64,000 bases of DNA, from the NCBI GenBank assembly GCA_024641005.1, contig JAHEDX010000013.1:1-64000 (forward strand). Reading direction: 5' to 3'. Shown here piece by piece: positions 43,465 through 52,402 of this stretch. Each line of letters begins with the position of its first letter. Within the stretch, counting starts at the first letter, position 1. The DNA is from Acidimicrobiaceae bacterium (lineage in GTDB: Bacteria; Actinomycetota; Acidimicrobiia; Acidimicrobiales; Ilumatobacteraceae). The notes under the pieces were generated by a model, which worked only from the letters and a program-made list of their open reading frames with translations, searched no databases and had not been told where the DNA came from. The translations under genes and the position numbers were made by a program.

Positions 43465-44718
43465 ATGGAGATGCCACAACAGGGTCGCAATGTCGACGAC
43501 GTCATTGCCGACCTGCAAGCCAAACGCGCCGGAGACGCGCGTTGGCAGGACGGCAAGACGTTCGGCATGGTGTACGACGGTGGCCCGAGCGTGCACGAGG
43601 CCGCCGAGCGAGCAGCGATGCTGTTTCTCCACGAGAACGCGCTGAACACCAAGGCGTTTCCGTCGCTGGCGCAGATCCAATCTGAGGTCGTCGGGTGGAC
43701 CGCCGAGTTGCTGCACGGCCCCGACACGGCAGCGGGGTTCCTGACGAGCGGCGGCACCGAATCGATCCAGTGTGCAGTCCTGGCAGCTCGCGAACGGGGC
43801 CGGGCCGAGCGCGGCATCCGTTCCGGAGAGATCGTCGTCGCCGAGTCGGCCCACGCCGCGTTCCACAAGTCCGCTCACATGTACGACATGCCGATCCACA
43901 CCACGCCGGTGCACGACGACTGGACCGTGGACGTCGAGGCAATGGCAGCGGCCGTCAACGCCGACACCGTGCTCGTCGTCGGATCAGCACCGCAGTATCC
44001 GCAAGGCGTGGTCGACCCCATCCCCGAGATCGCGGCGTTGGCCGCCTCGGTCGGGGCCAACTGCCACGTCGATGCATGTATGGGGGGCTTCGTGTTGCCG
44101 TTCGCCGAGATGCTCGGTCGACCGGTACCGGTCTGGGACTTTCGCGTCGACGGCGTTCATTCGATCTCGGCCGACATCCACAAGTTGGGATATGCGCCCA
44201 AAGGCGTCTCGGTCGTGCTCCACCGCACCAAGGAGCTACGTCGCTACCAGACGTGGATGTTCGATCGGTGGCTGGGCGGCTTCTACGGTTCGCCAAACCT
44301 GCAAGGCACGCGAAGCGGGCTGCCGATGGCCGCGGCCTGGGCCGTGATGCAGCACCTGGGTGTCGAGGGCTATGTCGATCTCACGAGGCAGACGCTCGTC
44401 AACGCCGACCTGATCCGAGCAGGGATCGACGAGATCGACGGAATCCGCGTGCTGGGCGACGGCTCGTACCATCTCATCGCACTGGCATCCGATCCGACCT
44501 CGGCCGACCCGATCGATGTGTTCGCGCTCGGGGATTCGCTGCTGAGTCGAGGTTGGTTCCATGATCGGCAGGGCCCACCAGACTCGCTCCACTCGACCGT
44601 CAGTAATTCGAACACCGGGGTGATCGACTCGTACTTGCACGATCTGCGACAGTGCGTCGCCGAGGTCAGAGGGCGAGCGACGCACGATCGCAGCACGAGC
44701 TACTCGACGGTCGAGTAG
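43465..44718 (+). CDS. Pyridoxal-phosphate enzyme, sphingosine-1-phosphate lyase/decarboxylase-like
   Basis: A 417-residue group II decarboxylase-fold PLP enzyme. The Schiff-base Lys is K240 in SADIHKLGYAPKG; TSGGTESIQCAVLAAR (phosphate loop), AHAAFHKSAHMYDM and HVDACMGGFVLPF (the Asp that pairs with the pyridine nitrogen) are in place. The closest known pattern is sphinganine-1-phosphate lyase and its bacterial relatives, which split phosphorylated amino alcohols; amino-acid decarboxylation is the alternative. The 3' end lies inside a 25-base palindrome. Confidence 0.88.
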   Translation: MEMPQQGRNVDDVIADLQAKRAGDARWQDGKTFGMVYDGGPSVHEAAERAAMLFLHENALNTKAFPSLAQIQSEVVGWTAELLHGPDTAAGFLTSGGTESIQCAVLAARERGRAERGIRSGEIVVAESAHAAFHKSAHMYDMPIHTTPVHDDWTVDVEAMAAAVNADTVLVVGSAPQYPQGVVDPIPEIAALAASVGANCHVDACMGGFVLPFAEMLGRPVPVWDFRVDGVHSISADIHKLGYAPKGVSVVLHRTKELRRYQTWMFDRWLGGFYGSPNLQGTRSGLPMAAAWAVMQHLGVEGYVDLTRQTLVNADLIRAGIDEIDGIRVLGDGSYHLIALASDPTSADPIDVFALGDSLLSRGWFHDRQGPPDSLHSTVSNSNTGVIDSYLHDLRQCVAEVRGRATHDRSTSYSTVE

Positions 44719-44721
44719 CTC
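44697..44721. promoter_or_regulatory. 25-base perfect palindrome upstream of the two-component genes
   Basis: GAGCTACTCGAC and its exact reverse complement flank a single G. The site covers the last codons and TAG stop of the PLP-enzyme gene and ends 62 bases before the response-regulator start. It could be an operator bound by a dimeric protein (for example the response regulator itself) or an intrinsic RNA hairpin; there is no T-run for a classical terminator. Confidence 0.5.
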
Positions 44722-44771
44722 ACCGACGTTCGACGCCGGTCGAGAGTCAGCAGGGGTTCAGGCCCAGAGGG

Positions 44772-44777
44772 CATGCT
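44772..44777 (+). promoter_or_regulatory. Predicted -10 box, two-component operon
   Basis: CATGCT ends 6 nt (ggtgtg) before the second of two tandem GTG codons, at 44784, fixing the response-regulator start. Confidence 0.46.
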
Positions 44778-44783
44778 GGTGTG

Positions 44784-45464
44784 GTGAAGGTGCTCGTCAT
44801 CGAGGACGATGCCAAGACGGCAGATGCGTTGCGCCGCGGGCTCGAGGCGGAGGGATACCGGGTGGAGGTGGCTCACGACGGCCTCGACGGGCTGTGGCTC
44901 GCGAGCGAAACGGGCGCCGACGTGATCGTGCTCGACATCATGCTCCCTCGCATGAATGGATATGTCGTCTGTCGCGAGCTTCGGGAGCGTGCGATCTGGA
45001 CTCCCATTCTGATGCTCACCGCGAAAGACGGTGAGTTCGACGAAGCCGAAGGGCTCGACACCGGGGCCGATGACTATCTCGTCAAACCCTTCTCGTTCCC
45101 GGTGCTGCTCGCCCGTCTTCGAGCGCTGCTGCGTCGCGCCCATGACTCCCCGACGCCGTGCGACGTGGGGGACCTGCGGATCGAACCCTCGTCTCGGCGG
45201 GCATGGCGTGCAGGCGTCGAGGTACCGCTGACCACGCGCCAGTTCGATGTGCTCGAGTTCCTCGTTCGCCGAGCAGGCAGTGTGCAGTCGAAGTCCGACA
45301 TTCTCGGCGGCGTCTGGGCGCACGACTTCGATGGTGATCCGAACATTGTCGAGGTGTACGTGAAGCGGCTCCGACGAGCGATCGACGAGCCGTTCGGCCG
45401 GCACTCGCTCGAAACGGTTCGCGGTGCGGGCTACCGCTTGATCGACGACCAGGAGAACCCGTGA
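44784..45464 (+). CDS. OmpR/PhoB-family response regulator
   Basis: A 226-residue DNA-binding response regulator. The receiver domain (1-115) has the acidic pair in VIEDD, phospho-acceptor D51 (VIVLDIMLPRMNG) and K101 (DDYLVKPF). The C-terminal winged helix (about 128-222) ends VEVYVKRLRRAIDE then VRGAGYRL, the usual OmpR/PhoB signature. It is followed by its sensor kinase with a four-base overlap. The 25-base palindrome just upstream is a natural candidate for autoregulation. Confidence 0.95.
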   Translation: MKVLVIEDDAKTADALRRGLEAEGYRVEVAHDGLDGLWLASETGADVIVLDIMLPRMNGYVVCRELRERAIWTPILMLTAKDGEFDEAEGLDTGADDYLVKPFSFPVLLARLRALLRRAHDSPTPCDVGDLRIEPSSRRAWRAGVEVPLTTRQFDVLEFLVRRAGSVQSKSDILGGVWAHDFDGDPNIVEVYVKRLRRAIDEPFGRHSLETVRGAGYRLIDDQENP

Positions 45465-46792
45465 GGACAGGTTCGATCCGTCTGCGCATCACGATGCTCG
45501 CGGTTGTGATCGTGAGCATCGTCCTGGTGGCGGCTGGGGCGGTCGTGGTCGTCGTCGTCCAGTCACAGTTGCGCGACAACCTCGATCGTTCGCTCGAGCA
45601 ACGAGCCGATCAGATCGAGCAATCACTGCTCGGCGACCCGGCGGCGGCCCTCGTCAACTCCAATCAGGAAGACCGGTTCGTTCAGGTATTGGACGACGCC
45701 GGTGGGGTGATTGCCGCGACTGCCAACGTGTCGAGGGCCCGGGCGCTCGTCGAGTTGCCCGATCACCAGCAGTCGGTGGTGACCCGATCGGACCTACCGC
45801 TGGAGGACGATGTCTACCGGGTCCTGATCCGGAGATTCGACGAACCGGACGGTGCGCGGTTCATCGTCGTCGGCGAGAACGTCGATGACGTGCGAGACGG
45901 TGTCAGGGCGTTGATCGCGACGTTGGCGATCGTGTTTCCCGCCGCGGTCCTGGCACTCGCCGCAGCGGTGTGGTGGCTGGTGGGACGGACACTCCGGCCG
46001 GTCGAGGAGATCAGGGAAGAGGTTGCCGGAATCGGTCTCGGGGACCTGGGCAAACGGGTTCCGGTGCCCGGCTCGGGCGACGAGATCGACCGGTTGGCCG
46101 GAACGATGAACGACATGCTCGCCCGTCTCGAATCGGCATCGGCACATCAGCGTCGCTTCGTCGCAGATGTCTCCCACGAGTTGCGAACACCGCTCACGCG
46201 CATGCGCACCGCACTCGAGGTCGATCTGGCAGCCGAGGGCATCGATCTGGTCGAGACATGCCGCAGCGTGCTCGGGGATGCCGTCGACATGCAGACGCTC
46301 GTCGACGACCTGCTGTTCCTCGCCCGTCGGGACGCTGGCGACGTGCTGGTCCGACGGAGACCCGTCGACCTGGATGTGGTGATCGAAAGCGAGGTTCGCG
46401 CGGCGCGCGGTGAGACGGATCTCGATATCGACATGTCGCTGGTGGCCGCGGTCGTCTTGAACGGGGACGAGCGCTACCTCGCTCGACTCGTGCGCAATCT
46501 CTTGGCGAACGCGATCCGGCATGCTCGACGACGCGTACGGGTCTCGGTGACGACCGATCCCGACGGCACCATCGAGCTCCTCGTCGACGACGACGGCCCC
46601 GGGGTGCCGGAGGCAGAACGCGCCCGGGTGTTCGAACGTTTCGTCCGGCTCGACGAGTCCCGTCAGCGCGATCGCGGTGGTTCGGGGCTCGGGCTGGCGA
46701 TCGCACGCGACATCGCCGAGTCACACGACGCGACCATCTCGATCGCCGACTCCCCGGACGGTGGCTGCCGATTGGTGGTCGACTTCAGTTGA
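45461..46792 (+). CDS. HAMP-domain sensor histidine kinase
   Basis: A 443-residue membrane sensor. Transmembrane helices at about 10-33 and 152-174 bracket a sensing domain of roughly 115 residues outside the cell; a HAMP linker follows, then the H-box with phospho-acceptor H239 (FVADVSHELRTPLTRMR), the N-box (LARLVRNLLANAIRHA), and G-boxes (DDDGPGVPEAER, GGSGLGLAIARDI). The extracytoplasmic domain has no recognised ligand motif. It is the partner of the regulator upstream (GTGA overlap). Its end overlaps the convergent acyl-CoA synthetase gene by eight bases. Confidence 0.95.
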   Translation: MRTGSIRLRITMLAVVIVSIVLVAAGAVVVVVVQSQLRDNLDRSLEQRADQIEQSLLGDPAAALVNSNQEDRFVQVLDDAGGVIAATANVSRARALVELPDHQQSVVTRSDLPLEDDVYRVLIRRFDEPDGARFIVVGENVDDVRDGVRALIATLAIVFPAAVLALAAAVWWLVGRTLRPVEEIREEVAGIGLGDLGKRVPVPGSGDEIDRLAGTMNDMLARLESASAHQRRFVADVSHELRTPLTRMRTALEVDLAAEGIDLVETCRSVLGDAVDMQTLVDDLLFLARRDAGDVLVRRRPVDLDVVIESEVRAARGETDLDIDMSLVAAVVLNGDERYLARLVRNLLANAIRHARRRVRVSVTTDPDGTIELLVDDDGPGVPEAERARVFERFVRLDESRQRDRGGSGLGLAIARDIAESHDATISIADSPDGGCRLVVDFS

Positions 46793-48320
46793 CCTGGCGG
46801 TCGCGGCCTTCCCAGAACGGCTCACGGAGCTTGAATTTCTGCAGCTTTCCGGTCGCCGTGCGGGCGAGTTCGTCGCGGAACTCGACCCGCTTCGGGCATT
46901 TGTAGCCGGCAAGCTTCTGCTTGGTCCAGGCGATCACTTCTTGCTCGGTGAGTTCGGCCCCGGCCGCCTTGACCACCAGCGCGGTCACCAGCTCACCCCA
47001 CTTCTGGTCGGGGATACCGATCACTGCAACCTCGGTGACGTCAGGGTGCTGGAAGATCGCATCCTCGACCTCGATCGAGCTCACGTTCTCGCCGCCCGTG
47101 ATGATGACGTCCTTCTTGCGGTCGGCGATCGTGACATAGTTGGCGTCGTCGATGAAGCCGCCGTCTCCGGTGCGGAAGAAGCCGTCCTGGATCGCCTCTT
47201 CCGTCGCTTCGGGCTGGCCCCAATAGCCCTCCATGATCATGTTGCCCTGCGCCAGCACTTCACCGTCGGGCCCGGTGGCCATCGTGCAGCCCACCACAGC
47301 CCCACCGGCACGGTTCAGCTGCACTGCTCGCTCTGCGACGGAGAGGTCGTCCCACTCGGCCCGGGGCCGGTTCATGGTGAGCACCGGCGCAGTTTCGGTG
47401 AGGCCATAGATCTGGTTGAACTGCCAACCCAACTCGCTCTCGCAACGCTCGATCGTGCGCGTCGGCGGCGCTGCGCCGGCAATCACGCAGCGCACGCGAC
47501 CGGCGCCGGGGATCGGCCCCTCCCACTCGGCAGCCGCATCGAGGATCATGTTCAACACCGCCGGCGCGCCACACCACAACGTGACGCCGTGCTCCTCGAC
47601 GCGCCGGAGGATCTCGGCGCCGTCGATCTTGCGCTGGATGACGTGCTTGCCGCCCATGCCCGTGACCGCGTAGAGCATGCCCCAGCCGTTGCAGTGGAAC
47701 TGGGGCAGGGTGTGCAGGTACACATCGCGGTCGTTGACGCCCATGTGCCATCCGAACACCGAGGCGTTGAGCCACACGTTGCGGTGGGTCAGCTGCACGC
47801 CCTTGGGTCGCGCAGTCGTGCCCGACGTGTAGTTGATGGTGGCGGTCGCGTCCTCGTCGGCCACCCAGGGTTCGGGTTCGACGTCGAACTTCATCAGGAT
47901 CGCATCGCTCTCGGCACCGATGATCCACTTCATCTCGCACTCGACGTCGGCCATCTCGTCTTCGAGTTCGGGGTCGACGAGTAGCACACGCGCACCGGAG
48001 TGGGCGACGATGTACTTCACCTCTTCGGCGACCAGCCGGAAGTTGATCGGCACCAGGATCCTGCCCGAGCCCGACACGCCGAACAGGGCGGTCAGCAGGC
48101 GCGCAGAGTTGTGGGACACCATCGCGACTCGTTCGCCCTGGGCGACACCGAGTGCGTCGAGGCCGGCAGCCATCGCGGTGGCTCGTCTCGCCATTTCGCG
48201 GTAGGTGAGCGAGCCCCACGATTCGGCCGGCTGGTTCGGCTCGTCGGCGACCGCCTCGCGGTCGGGATACAGCAACTCGGCTCGTCGGAGGAAGTCATTG
48301 ACCGTCAGCGCAACCTTCAT
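46785..48320 (-). CDS. Acyl-CoA synthetase (fatty-acid/medium-chain type)
   Basis: A 511-residue ANL-superfamily ligase. The P-loop reads INYTSGTTARPKGVQLTHRN, FHCNGWGMLY and IYGLTETAPV line the acyl pocket, DGFFRTGDGGFID and DRKKDVIITGGENVSS form the hinge, and TATGKLQKFKLRE carries the catalytic Lys. The FHCNGW motif is typical of FadD-like proteins of the dicarboxylate/AMP-binding group common in actinobacteria. It activates a fatty or related acid to its CoA ester; chain length cannot be told. Confidence 0.91.
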   Translation of the reverse strand: MKVALTVNDFLRRAELLYPDREAVADEPNQPAESWGSLTYREMARRATAMAAGLDALGVAQGERVAMVSHNSARLLTALFGVSGSGRILVPINFRLVAEEVKYIVAHSGARVLLVDPELEDEMADVECEMKWIIGAESDAILMKFDVEPEPWVADEDATATINYTSGTTARPKGVQLTHRNVWLNASVFGWHMGVNDRDVYLHTLPQFHCNGWGMLYAVTGMGGKHVIQRKIDGAEILRRVEEHGVTLWCGAPAVLNMILDAAAEWEGPIPGAGRVRCVIAGAAPPTRTIERCESELGWQFNQIYGLTETAPVLTMNRPRAEWDDLSVAERAVQLNRAGGAVVGCTMATGPDGEVLAQGNMIMEGYWGQPEATEEAIQDGFFRTGDGGFIDDANYVTIADRKKDVIITGGENVSSIEVEDAIFQHPDVTEVAVIGIPDQKWGELVTALVVKAAGAELTEQEVIAWTKQKLAGYKCPKRVEFRDELARTATGKLQKFKLREPFWEGRDRQVN

Positions 48321-48326
48321 GTGCGC

Positions 48327-48332
48327 AACCTA
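48327..48332 (-). promoter_or_regulatory. Predicted -10 box, acyl-CoA synthetase gene at 48320
   Basis: On the minus strand TAGGTT ends 6 nt (gcgcac) before the ATG. Confidence 0.5.
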
Positions 48333-48446
48333 CATCGTGTGCCCGGACCGGTTCGAAGGCTGTCGCACTCGCGCGCATCGGCACGCAACAATTCGGGGGC
48401 GGTGTCGGCCGAGCGCGGCTGGTCTCCTCGCTGTGGTCGGCGCGAG

Positions 48447-49856
48447 TCAGGTTGCGGCGTTGACCGTGAGCGGCCATGGACGATTGCGCTCGGCCGTGAG
48501 TGCCACGTCGAGGAGTAGCTCCTCGGTGAAGTGAGGGCTGATCACCTGCAGGCCGAACGGCAAACCGTCCACGAATCCTGCTGGGATCGAGATGGCCGGA
48601 TTCCCGTACAGGTTGGCCGGAAAGGTCAGTCGCCCATTGATTCTGGCTCCGGCTTTGACGCCGCCGAACGTATTGGGCAGAGGGCCGTCGGCGGCGAACG
48701 CAATGTCGGGGTTGGAGGCGGTCATGACGAAGTCGACGCCCCCGGCAGCGACGTCGAAGATCCGCGCCATCTTCTCGTTGAGTTCGGTCCGACGTCGTTC
48801 GAGCTTGATGCGGGCGTCGGCCCCGTACTGGCCGGCCCCGAGTTCCATCGAGGCGCGGATCTCGGGCGTCAGTTCGTCGGCGCACTCGGGCCAGTGGTCC
48901 CGCAACCGGTCGATCAATCCGACCGAGTTGGCCACCGACCAAGCGGCGCCCATCCGTGGGAGTTCGGTGTCGATGCCGTCGACGCGCACCATGCCGCAGT
49001 CGATGACCAGTTGGGTGGCCGCCTCCTCGAGGAGCTCCCACATGATCGGTGAGACGACGGCCGCGCCCCAGTCGGGAACGATCGCGACCCGCATGCCCCG
49101 CAGTTGCTCGCGGTGTGTTCCGAGGCCTCGTTCCCACCCCTCGACGCGGGGCAGGCTCAGCGGTTCGCGAGGGTCATGCCCGTTGCACACATCGAACCAT
49201 CGCGCCGTGTCGCGGACCGACCGCGACAGGCAACCGTGCGTGACGGTCATCGCCCCGAGGCCCGCCGAGGGCGTGAGCGGGATGCGCCCGTATGTCGCCT
49301 TCAGACCGATCAGTCCGACGAAACCTGCCGGGATACGAATCGAACCGCCGCCGTCCCCGCCCGTGCCGAGGGTGACCAGCCCGCCGGCGACTGCGGCGGC
49401 AGTGCCGCCGGACGAACCGCCGGGTGTGCGTCCGTGTTGCCACGGATTATGGGTCGTGCCGTTCAGCACCGTACGGGTGAGGTTGACGCCCCCGAACTCG
49501 GATGCCGTCGTCTGTCCGGCGAGCACGGCGCCACCGAGGTCGCGGATGCGAGCGACATTCGTGCCGGTGTCGGATGCGATCTGGTCGCGGTACACGGCGC
49601 AGGCGTGTGTATCCGGCCACCCCTCGACGCGATCGAGCTCTTTCACGCCGATCGGCACCCCTCCGAAGGGCTTGTTCACATCGGCATCTCGGGCGGCAGC
49701 CTCGGCCTGTTCTCGATGTAGTCGTGAGAACGCGTTGAGGTCGCTCGCGTCGATCGCGGCGTAGGTGGCAGCCAGTTCCTCCGACGGCGTGCGTTCACCG
49801 GCTCGGAACGCCTCGACCAACGAACATGCATCGCCTTGCCATGGGATATCAGCCAT
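48447..49856 (-). CDS. Amidase (amidase-signature family)
   Basis: A 469-residue amidase-signature hydrolase. The Ser-cisSer-Lys triad is complete: K72 (GVPIGVKELDRVEGW), S148 in the glycine-rich TPGGSSGGTAAAV and nucleophile S172 in GTGGDGGGSIRIPA. The C-terminus ends with the usual GLPFGLQVISPHFTEELLLDVA helix. Substrates may be amides, ureas or glutamine side chains; the stand-alone setting makes a GatA role in tRNA amidation unlikely. The ATG is fixed by a -10 box six bases upstream. Confidence 0.92.
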   Translation of the reverse strand: MADIPWQGDACSLVEAFRAGERTPSEELAATYAAIDASDLNAFSRLHREQAEAAARDADVNKPFGGVPIGVKELDRVEGWPDTHACAVYRDQIASDTGTNVARIRDLGGAVLAGQTTASEFGGVNLTRTVLNGTTHNPWQHGRTPGGSSGGTAAAVAGGLVTLGTGGDGGGSIRIPAGFVGLIGLKATYGRIPLTPSAGLGAMTVTHGCLSRSVRDTARWFDVCNGHDPREPLSLPRVEGWERGLGTHREQLRGMRVAIVPDWGAAVVSPIMWELLEEAATQLVIDCGMVRVDGIDTELPRMGAAWSVANSVGLIDRLRDHWPECADELTPEIRASMELGAGQYGADARIKLERRRTELNEKMARIFDVAAGGVDFVMTASNPDIAFAADGPLPNTFGGVKAGARINGRLTFPANLYGNPAISIPAGFVDGLPFGLQVISPHFTEELLLDVALTAERNRPWPLTVNAAT

Positions 49857-49862
49857 GTCCGC

Positions 49863-49868
49863 AAGGTA
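49863..49868 (-). promoter_or_regulatory. Predicted -10 box, amidase gene
   Basis: On the minus strand TACCTT ends 6 nt (gcggac) before the ATG at 49856. Confidence 0.5.
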
Positions 49869-49902
49869 ACCCGGTTCGGGGTTGCCGTAACATGCGGGCA
49901 CT

Positions 49903-50703
49903 ATGGACTCACGGGCCTTTCTCGGGCTGCAACAGAGCCACAATCCGTTCCGGTGGACGCTCGACGTGCGCGCCGATGTGTGCACCAGCAGTGGGTTCCT
50001 GTTCGGCGGTGCCGGGTTGGGCGCGGCGATCGGGGCGCTCGAGGGGACCAGCGGCCGCGAGTGCATCTGGGCGACCAGCCAGTACCTGTCGTACGCCAGG
50101 CCGGGTGAGGTGCTCGACATCGACGTCACGGTCGCCGTCGAGGGCCATCAGATCACCCAGGCTCGTGCGGTGGGGCATGTCGGCAATCGCGAGATCCTGA
50201 CGGTCAACGCGGCGCTCGGTGATCGCCCCGACAAGCCCTCCGGTCAGTTCGAGACCATGCCGGTGGTGGCGCCCCCGCTCGAGTGCCCACCGCGTCCATA
50301 CAGCTCGGAAACTGCCGGCACGATCAACGAACGCCTCGACGTGCGGATCGCGAAGGGCCGGGCGTACCGCGACCTGGACGGCGGCCTGGGTGACGGCCAG
50401 ACCATCATGTGGGCACGATTGCCCGACGTGATCGAGGGCATCGACGCGGTTGCGCTGGCGATCATGGGTGATTTCGTACCCTCAGGCGTCGGCCAGGCGC
50501 TGGGTGTGCGAGGGGGCGGCAACAGCCTCGACAACACGCTGCGGGTGCTGCACCTGGTGCCCACCGAATGGGTGTTGTTGGACATCCGGGTGCACGGAGT
50601 GCAGCGTGGGTTCGGCCATGGATTGACGCACATGTTCAGCGAGGACGGCACCTTGCTGGCCACGGCGAGCCAGAGCTGCATCGTGCGCTTCCGTCGCGGT
50701 TGA
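49903..50703 (+). CDS. Acyl-CoA thioesterase-like protein, double hot-dog fold
   Basis: A 266-residue protein that looks like two fused hot-dog domains (about 1-115 and 130-266), as in TesB-type thioesterases. The first half has the hot-dog helix LFGGAGLGAAIGALE and the strand ATSQYLSYARPGEVLDIDV; the second has WARLPDVIEGIDAVALAIMGDFVPSG and ends with GFGHGLTHMFSEDGTLLATASQSCIVRF. Such enzymes hydrolyse acyl-CoA esters. TAACAT lies nine bases before the ATG, a looser fit than elsewhere. An F420-type oxidoreductase gene follows 23 bases later with its own promoter. Confidence 0.78.
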   Translation: MDSRAFLGLQQSHNPFRWTLDVRADVCTSSGFLFGGAGLGAAIGALEGTSGRECIWATSQYLSYARPGEVLDIDVTVAVEGHQITQARAVGHVGNREILTVNAALGDRPDKPSGQFETMPVVAPPLECPPRPYSSETAGTINERLDVRIAKGRAYRDLDGGLGDGQTIMWARLPDVIEGIDAVALAIMGDFVPSGVGQALGVRGGGNSLDNTLRVLHLVPTEWVLLDIRVHGVQRGFGHGLTHMFSEDGTLLATASQSCIVRFRRG

Positions 50704-50713
50704 TCGGTCGGCC

Positions 50714-50719
50714 TACAGT
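50714..50719 (+). promoter_or_regulatory. Predicted -10 box, LLM gene at 50727
   Basis: TACAGT ends 7 nt before the ATG. Confidence 0.43.
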
Positions 50720-50726
50720 CGTCGGC

Positions 50727-51710
50727 ATGTCGTTGCCGAACCGTCCAGGAATGACCATCCCGCTACCCGGCCCGCTGCATGCGCAGCGCGATCGCATTGT
50801 CGAGCTCGCCGACCTCGGGTTCACCGATGTCTGGACCGCCGAGTCGGACGGCGGTGACGGCTTGACGCCGCTGGCGCTGGCATCGGTCTGGGAACCCCGA
50901 CTGCGGCTGGGTACGGCGATCCTGCCGGCCTACACGCGTGCCCCGGCATGTATGGCCCAGAGCGCGGCCACGATGGCCGACGCCGCTCCGGGCCGCTTCG
51001 TGTTGGGCATCGGTTCGTCGTCGAACGTGATCGTGGAGCGATGGAACGGCGTGCCCTTCGACGAGCCGTACAAGAAGGTTCGGGACGTGGTGCGGTTCCT
51101 GCGTGACGCATTCACCGGGGAGAAGGTCAACCAGCAATACGACACGTTCGAGATCCAGGGCTTTCGGCTGGGCATCCGCCCCGAACAGCCGCCGTCGATC
51201 GTCGTGGCGGGCCTGCGCGAGGGCATGCTCAAGATGGCTGGACGCGAGTCGGACGGAGCGATCACGAACTGGTTGGCGCCCGGCGACGTGCCACGGGTCG
51301 CAGCGGCCGTGCGCGAGGGTGCCGGTGGCGAGGAGCGTGAACTGGTGGCGCGGATCTTCGTGTGCCCGAGCGACAACGCCGAGGTCGTCCGTGCCGGCGC
51401 CCGCCGTGCGATCGCGGCCTACATGAACGTGCCCGTGTACGCCGCCTTCCAGGAGTGGTTGGGGCGCGGCGAACAGCTTGCCGGGATGTGGTCGGCGTGG
51501 AAGGCCGGCGACCGGAAGCAGGCGCTGGCCGAGATCCCCGACGAGGTGGTCGACGCTCTCGTGGTGCACGGAACTCCGGAACGCTGTCGCGCCCGCATCC
51601 AGGAATACTTCGACAATGGTGTGACGACGAGTTCGCTCGCAATCCTGCCCTTCGACCCCGCGCTCGCGCAGTGGGACGCGATCCGGTCGTTGGCGCCGAA
51701 CGCCGGCTGA
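50727..51710 (+). CDS. LLM-class F420-dependent oxidoreductase
   Basis: A 327-residue luciferase-like oxidoreductase. RIVELADLGFTDVWTAESDG is the second strand-helix unit typical of F420-dependent members, RLRLGTAILPAYTRAPACMAQ and PGRFVLGIGSSSNVIVERWNG contain the cofactor-contacting loops, and the barrel ends with HGTPERCRARIQEYFDNGVT. Length and motifs place it with the actinobacterial LLM enzymes, not with FMN-dependent luciferases. Substrate unknown. The stop abuts the end of a convergent small gene. Confidence 0.88.
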   Translation: MSLPNRPGMTIPLPGPLHAQRDRIVELADLGFTDVWTAESDGGDGLTPLALASVWEPRLRLGTAILPAYTRAPACMAQSAATMADAAPGRFVLGIGSSSNVIVERWNGVPFDEPYKKVRDVVRFLRDAFTGEKVNQQYDTFEIQGFRLGIRPEQPPSIVVAGLREGMLKMAGRESDGAITNWLAPGDVPRVAAAVREGAGGEERELVARIFVCPSDNAEVVRAGARRAIAAYMNVPVYAAFQEWLGRGEQLAGMWSAWKAGDRKQALAEIPDEVVDALVVHGTPERCRARIQEYFDNGVTTSSLAILPFDPALAQWDAIRSLAPNAG

Positions 51711-51914
51711 TCAGGCTGCGTTCGATCGGACCGGTCGGCGACCGGCCAGTTGGTCGATCTGCTGCTTGGCGGCCTGACGCTCGGCGAGTTGCCGGCGAAT
51801 CTCGTTGACGTGCTGCATACCTCGCCGACGAGTGTCCGCGTCGAGCCTGAACTGGACGGGAACGTCGGACGACGGCAACAGGGTCAGCTGCTGTGGGAAG
51901 TCGTTCTCGCTCAT
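51711..51914 (-). CDS. Small hypothetical protein, 67 residues
   Basis: A short soluble protein, MSENDFPQQLTLLP at the start, then VQFRLDADTRRRGMQHV and a charged helical end (IRRQLAERQAAKQQIDQL). Small proteins of this appearance occur in many actinobacteria without known function; the end half is likely a single amphipathic helix. I chose the second ATG (51914) because a CATGCT box lies exactly six bases upstream; an ATG nine codons earlier has no such box. Confidence 0.65.
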   Translation of the reverse strand: MSENDFPQQLTLLPSSDVPVQFRLDADTRRRGMQHVNEIRRQLAERQAAKQQIDQLAGRRPVRSNAA

Positions 51915-51920
51915 ACCAAC

Positions 51921-51926
51921 AGCATG
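51921..51926 (-). promoter_or_regulatory. Predicted -10 box, small gene at 51914
   Basis: On the minus strand CATGCT ends 6 nt (gttggt) before the ATG. Confidence 0.42.
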
Positions 51927-51937
51927 AACGCGGGGTG

Positions 51938-52402
51938 TCACAGAGTTTCGGTGAGCATCGGGTGCAGCGGGTCGAGCCCGACCACCCGCAAGACGACGCC
52001 CCGTGTCTCGAGATCATCGGCGATCGCTTCGAGCGACCGCATCGCCTGGCCCGACCGGATCGAGGCCGAGCCGAGATCGAGATGGACGTAGTGGCCGTGG
52101 CCGAGATCCGCCAGCAGCCCGGTGAGGGAGTCGACGGTGATCGTACCGACATTGCCACACACCGTGACCAACGACATCTGCCCGAACGGATCGTCGACCC
52201 GGTCGACCCTGGCCGGTCGATTCGGCCCGTGCGTTCCTGTCGATGCGATGCCGGCGACCACCGCATCGGTGCGGGTCGCGGTGGCCGAGGTGTTCGGAGC
52301 TTCGCGGCGAAGCACCTTGCAGAGCAGGTGCGAAGCAGCCGCGCGCCAGCTGATCAACGCTGACCTCCACAGAGACCGGCGCCGGAGAACCTGCACATTC
52401 AT
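51938..52402 (-). CDS. STAS-domain-like protein with basic N-terminus
   Basis: A 154-residue protein. The C-terminal 85 residues follow the STAS pattern of anti-sigma-factor antagonists: strand VTVCGNVGTITVDSL, helix, strand HYVHLDLGSA, a helix after SIRSGQAM, then GVVLRVVGLDP. Where SpoIIAA-type proteins have D-S around the phosphorylated Ser, this has R-S. The N-terminal 45 residues are basic and Trp/Arg-rich (LRRRSLWRSALISWRAA), not part of STAS. I chose the ATG; a GTG at 52447, with CATTCT eight bases upstream, would add 15 residues. No anti-sigma factor is adjacent. Confidence 0.6.
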   Translation of the reverse strand: MNVQVLRRRSLWRSALISWRAAASHLLCKVLRREAPNTSATATRTDAVVAGIASTGTHGPNRPARVDRVDDPFGQMSLVTVCGNVGTITVDSLTGLLADLGHGHYVHLDLGSASIRSGQAMRSLEAIADDLETRGVVLRVVGLDPLHPMLTETL

